64,000 nt of DNA from NCBI GenBank assembly GCA_022841905.1, contig JALHQO010000009.1, positions 62,001-126,000 on the forward strand, in the 5' to 3' direction. The stretch comes from Hyphomonadaceae bacterium (GTDB lineage: Bacteria > Pseudomonadota > Alphaproteobacteria > Caulobacterales > Aquidulcibacteraceae). The stretch's first letter is position 1; every line of letters starts with the position of its first letter. The notes under the pieces were generated by a model that worked only from the letters and a program-made list of their open reading frames with translations, did no database searches and had not been told where the DNA came from. A program made the translations under genes and the position numbers. Shown here piece by piece: positions 61,512-64,000 of the stretch.

Positions 61512-62668
61512 CGACGATAGCCCATCTCCTTGTAGGTCTCTCGTGCGATCAGCACTTTCATAATCTCGTTGGTGCCAGCACCGATCTCGTGGTGCTTTCC
61601 ATCGCGGTAGAAACGCGCGGTTTTGTTGGCTTCCAACTGCCCGGCTCCGCCCCAGATCTGCACCATGTCTGACGAAGACTGCGTCAACATCTGCGACGAA
61701 AAGAATTTTAGAATCGCCGCCTCACGCGTCACGCGCTCGCCGCGATCGATAGCGCGCAGCAAGCGATAAAGCATCGAGCGCGACATCTCGATCCCGGTCG
61801 CCATGTTGGCGATCTTTTCCTGAATTAATTGGTAGTCGCGGATCATCTCGCCAAATACTTCCCGCTCATTGGCGTAACGAACGGCTTCGTCGAGACAGCC
61901 TTGTGCTTGGCCCACAGTCGATGCGCCAACCAACACGCGCTCCGTGTCTAGCGAATCCACCAAACTGCGGAAGCCTTGCCCTACCTCGCCAAGGACATGC
62001 TCCTTGCGCAGCTGCACATCATCGAGAAAGACTTCGCCCGTCGGCGACGAGCGCATGCCAAGTTTATCGAATGGCTTACCAGTTGTGAAACCGGGCATGC
62101 CGCGCTCGACGATGAACCAAGTGCCGCCATCAAGGCGGCTTCGGCCCTCTCCAGTGCGCGCAATGACCAGTACAAAGTCAGCGATCGGCGCGTTGGTGAT
62201 CCACGTCTTTTGACCCTTTAGGACAAAGCCCGAGCCGTCCGCCTTGGCTGTCGTCGATGGGCTGAGCGCATCTGAGCCGCCGCCTGGCTCTGTGATCGCC
62301 ATGGCGCCGATTTTCTCGCCGGCGAGCACAGGGCGCAAATATTTCTCTTTCTGCGCCGGGGTGCCGCAACGCATCAGCGCTCGCCCAAACAGAACAACAT
62401 CGGCGAACAGGACAAGGTCGAGGCCCGCACACACACGCGCCGTCTCTTCGCTGACGATGGCGCGCGTCGCTAAGGACCCGCCGCTGCCACCGTCCTCTTC
62501 GCTAAAGAATGTACCGAGGAAGCCGAATTCGGCGAAGCGCTTGAACAGGCTCCTTGGCGGCTCTCCGTCCGCTTCCATTTTCGGGACGAGTGGCTCAACT
62601 TCCTGAAGCATGAAGCGGCGAACGCTATCTTGAAGGCTGCGTTCTTCGTCGGTGAGAAGGTCATTCAT
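61508..62668 (-). CDS. Acyl-CoA dehydrogenase
   Basis: 386 residues from ATG 62668 (the track starts eight codons earlier, inside the upstream gene). AMAITEPGGGSDALSP, GQKTWITNAPIADFVLV and KLGMRSSPTGEVFLDDV are typical. The C-terminal segment GKHHEIGAGTNEIMKVLIARE lacks the YEGT catalytic tetrapeptide. It lies next to the racemase-like gene and a crotonase on the same strand. Substrate unknown; third dehydrogenase of this island. Confidence 0.9.
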   Translation of the reverse strand: MNDLLTDEERSLQDSVRRFMLQEVEPLVPKMEADGEPPRSLFKRFAEFGFLGTFFSEEDGGSGGSLATRAIVSEETARVCAGLDLVLFADVVLFGRALMRCGTPAQKEKYLRPVLAGEKIGAMAITEPGGGSDALSPSTTAKADGSGFVLKGQKTWITNAPIADFVLVIARTGEGRSRLDGGTWFIVERGMPGFTTGKPFDKLGMRSSPTGEVFLDDVQLRKEHVLGEVGQGFRSLVDSLDTERVLVGASTVGQAQGCLDEAVRYANEREVFGEMIRDYQLIQEKIANMATGIEMSRSMLYRLLRAIDRGERVTREAAILKFFSSQMLTQSSSDMVQIWGGAGQLEANKTARFYRDGKHHEIGAGTNEIMKVLIARETYKEMGYRR

Positions 62669-62669
62669 A

Positions 62670-63482
62670 TTAAGACACCTGACTCGCGGCATCCCAGCCG
62701 AGATCGAACAGTTTCACGAGCCTTCGGCGATTCTTCTCATCCATCTTCTCGAACATCCCAACACGGCTGGCCACAGGGACGTTGAAGCATTTGGTGAGAT
62801 CTACACGAACCTCGGCGAACTTCAGGCCGACGGAAATCGTATCAAGGATTGGCACGCCCATCTCGGGCACTTCCGAAAGCTCAGTGTTCGACGCCATTAC
62901 ACTTAAGCCAGCGCTGCCAAGCACGATCACATTGGCACCGCGTGCAACGAGTTTCTTCGCAGCGCGGATGATCGCCTCGCGGACAGGCGCAGGATTGGCA
63001 AAGCCTTCTGTGAAGGCAACCGGCGATGGGATATCGATGCTCTCAACGCCAGCAAGGCGCGATGAGAGACCGGCCGTATCCGCCATCGTCTCACATGCCT
63101 CGACCCAGGACGGATCGAGCGCTGTGACAATGCCGATCTTGCGGCCGTATTGCGCAGCGAGGTGCAGCGCCGCTTCCATAGGCCCGACCATCGGGATGTC
63201 AAGCAGCGTCCGCGCTTCAATAACGCCGGGATCGCCGGAACATGCCACCAGAACGGCGTCGCAACCCTCCGCCTCTGCTTCCACCGCGCGCTGCACAACA
63301 TCAATCTTGTTCAGGAGGATTGGGAACGCCAGCACGGTGTCTGAAGCGCGGCGCAGATGCGCGACGTATTTGTGGACGACCTCGGTATCCTTGCGCTTCA
63401 CGCGATCGAGATTCTTCTCCACCAGCTTGGTGTAGTCACGCGAAAGCTCCTCGCAATTGACGTGAATGACACAGATCTTCAT
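62670..63482 (-). CDS. Asp/Glu/hydantoin racemase-family protein
   Basis: 270 residues with the two-domain racemase fold. The first catalytic cysteine is in VLVACSGDPGV (Cys81); the second, normally in a GCAG motif, is Ser190 (VLGSAGL). A single-cysteine site suggests something other than two-base racemisation, as in arylmalonate decarboxylase or maleate isomerase relatives, although those vary in which Cys is kept. The stop lies one base before the acyl-CoA dehydrogenase start, so they are coupled. Confidence 0.8.
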   Translation of the reverse strand: MKICVIHVNCEELSRDYTKLVEKNLDRVKRKDTEVVHKYVAHLRRASDTVLAFPILLNKIDVVQRAVEAEAEGCDAVLVACSGDPGVIEARTLLDIPMVGPMEAALHLAAQYGRKIGIVTALDPSWVEACETMADTAGLSSRLAGVESIDIPSPVAFTEGFANPAPVREAIIRAAKKLVARGANVIVLGSAGLSVMASNTELSEVPEMGVPILDTISVGLKFAEVRVDLTKCFNVPVASRVGMFEKMDEKNRRRLVKLFDLGWDAASQVS

Positions 63483-63495
63483 CGGCTAGTCCTAG

Positions 63496-64000
63496 CTATT
63501 TTCCCCGAAAGTCAGCAGTCCGCTTTTCGATGAAAGCGGCGATGCCTTCCTTAACGTCATGCGAGCGGAAGAGTTCACCCAAAAGCCGCGCCTCGAGGCG
63601 CAACGCTTCGGAGAGGTTGAGTTCGACGCCAAGGTTCACCGCGCGCTTGGCGGCGGCGACGGCGAGCGGCGCGTTCTTGGCAATGCGCTGGGCCAGAGCC
63701 ATCGCTTCGTCCATAACGGCGGTTGCCGGCACGACTTGGTCGACAAGGCCAATCCTCAGCGCCTCGGCAGCGGAGATGCGGTCTCCCGTGAACAGCAGCT
63801 TCTTTGCCGTGCCGATCGGGACAAGGCGCGGCAGATTCTGCGTGCCGCCGGCCCCGGGAATGACACCCAAAGTCACCTCAGGTTGGCCGAACACAGCGTC
63901 CTCAGACGCAACGCGAATATCGCAGGCCATCATCAGCTCGCATCCGCCGCCCAGGGCGCTGCCGTTGAGTGCTACAATCACAGGCGCTTCGAAGTGGAGC
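63496..64000 (-). CDS. Enoyl-CoA hydratase/isomerase (crotonase), 5' end outside window
   Basis: The frame stays open to the right edge, so the true start lies beyond base 64000 (the track's start is internal). Visible features are ALNGSALGGGCELMMACDIRVAS (oxyanion-hole glycines), VTLGVIPGAGGTQNLPRLV with the region of the catalytic Glu, and the C-terminal helix FIEKRTADFRGK. It ends 13 bases before the racemase-like gene and probably heads the same transcript. Confidence 0.92.
   Translation of the reverse strand, partial: LHFEAPVIVALNGSALGGGCELMMACDIRVASEDAVFGQPEVTLGVIPGAGGTQNLPRLVPIGTAKKLLFTGDRISAAEALRIGLVDQVVPATAVMDEAMALAQRIAKNAPLAVAAAKRAVNLGVELNLSEALRLEARLLGELFRSHDVKEGIAAFIEKRTADFRGK

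Noticed and set aside
1-64000. tRNA, rRNA, riboswitch or CRISPR array
   Set aside because: No cloverleaf-like segments, rRNA core sequences or regularly spaced repeats were noticed on either strand; a covariance-model scan was not possible here.

Overview
The window is high-GC, tightly packed Gram-negative DNA. Gene content (narK fusion, DNR/NarR-type regulator, nnrS, hemN, coenzyme F420 genes, many acyl-CoA enzymes) and the frequent 4-base ATGA/GTGA gene overlaps suggest an alphaproteobacterium able to respire nitrate, possibly Caulobacterales/Hyphomonadaceae. The taxonomic guess is an inference from style and content. No rRNA, tRNA or CRISPR array was seen.

Region 1 (1-13.7 kb) is an anaerobic nitrate-respiration block. 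A fused NarK nitrate/nitrite transporter runs off the left edge. Divergently, a Crp/Fnr regulator heads an almost gap-free operon for molybdenum cofactor: mobA, moaA, moaD, a TauE/SafE exporter, moaE, moaB, moaC, moeA. A second unit holds hemN, nnrS, a ThDP-dependent enzyme and an FAD-linked 2-hydroxyacid dehydrogenase. FNR-type boxes (TTGAT-N4-ATCAA or close) stand before the regulator, in the narK intergenic region and before hemN.

Region 2 (13.5-30.5 kb) is mixed accessory content: small AhpD-like and hypothetical proteins, a beta-carbonic anhydrase, a frameshifted hydrolase/cyclase fusion, a PolB-type exonuclease, a LysR-cupin-MFS-CPBP group, and an unusual cassette. That cassette is a phosphoesterase (phospholipase C family) fused to a mini-catalase, then a DyP-like small protein, a DyP peroxidase, and a large cyclase-ATPase regulator.

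Region 3 (30.6-32.4 kb) is a decayed mobile-element scar: a tyrosine recombinase with a frameshift and a nonsense codon, an intact DUF3489 gene, and remnants of an XRE repressor and a thermonuclease.

Region 4 (32.6-64 kb) is an F420-linked catabolic island. One seven-gene operon makes F420 (npdG, fbiC, cofC, cofE, cofD) and continues into an LLM flavin/F420 oxidoreductase and a CaiB-type CoA transferase/racemase. Around it lie acyl-CoA dehydrogenases, MaoC hydratases, FadJ, thiolase, an acyl-CoA ligase, two phytanoyl-CoA dioxygenase-like proteins, a second LLM enzyme, a second NpdG-like protein, SDRs, NTF2-like proteins, an Old Yellow Enzyme, and IclR and TetR regulators. Two copies of a near-palindromic operator (CTACCATACG...) stand before separate parts of the island, suggesting shared control. 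The substrate is unknown; the gene set resembles routes for bulky or branched hydrophobic compounds activated as CoA thioesters.
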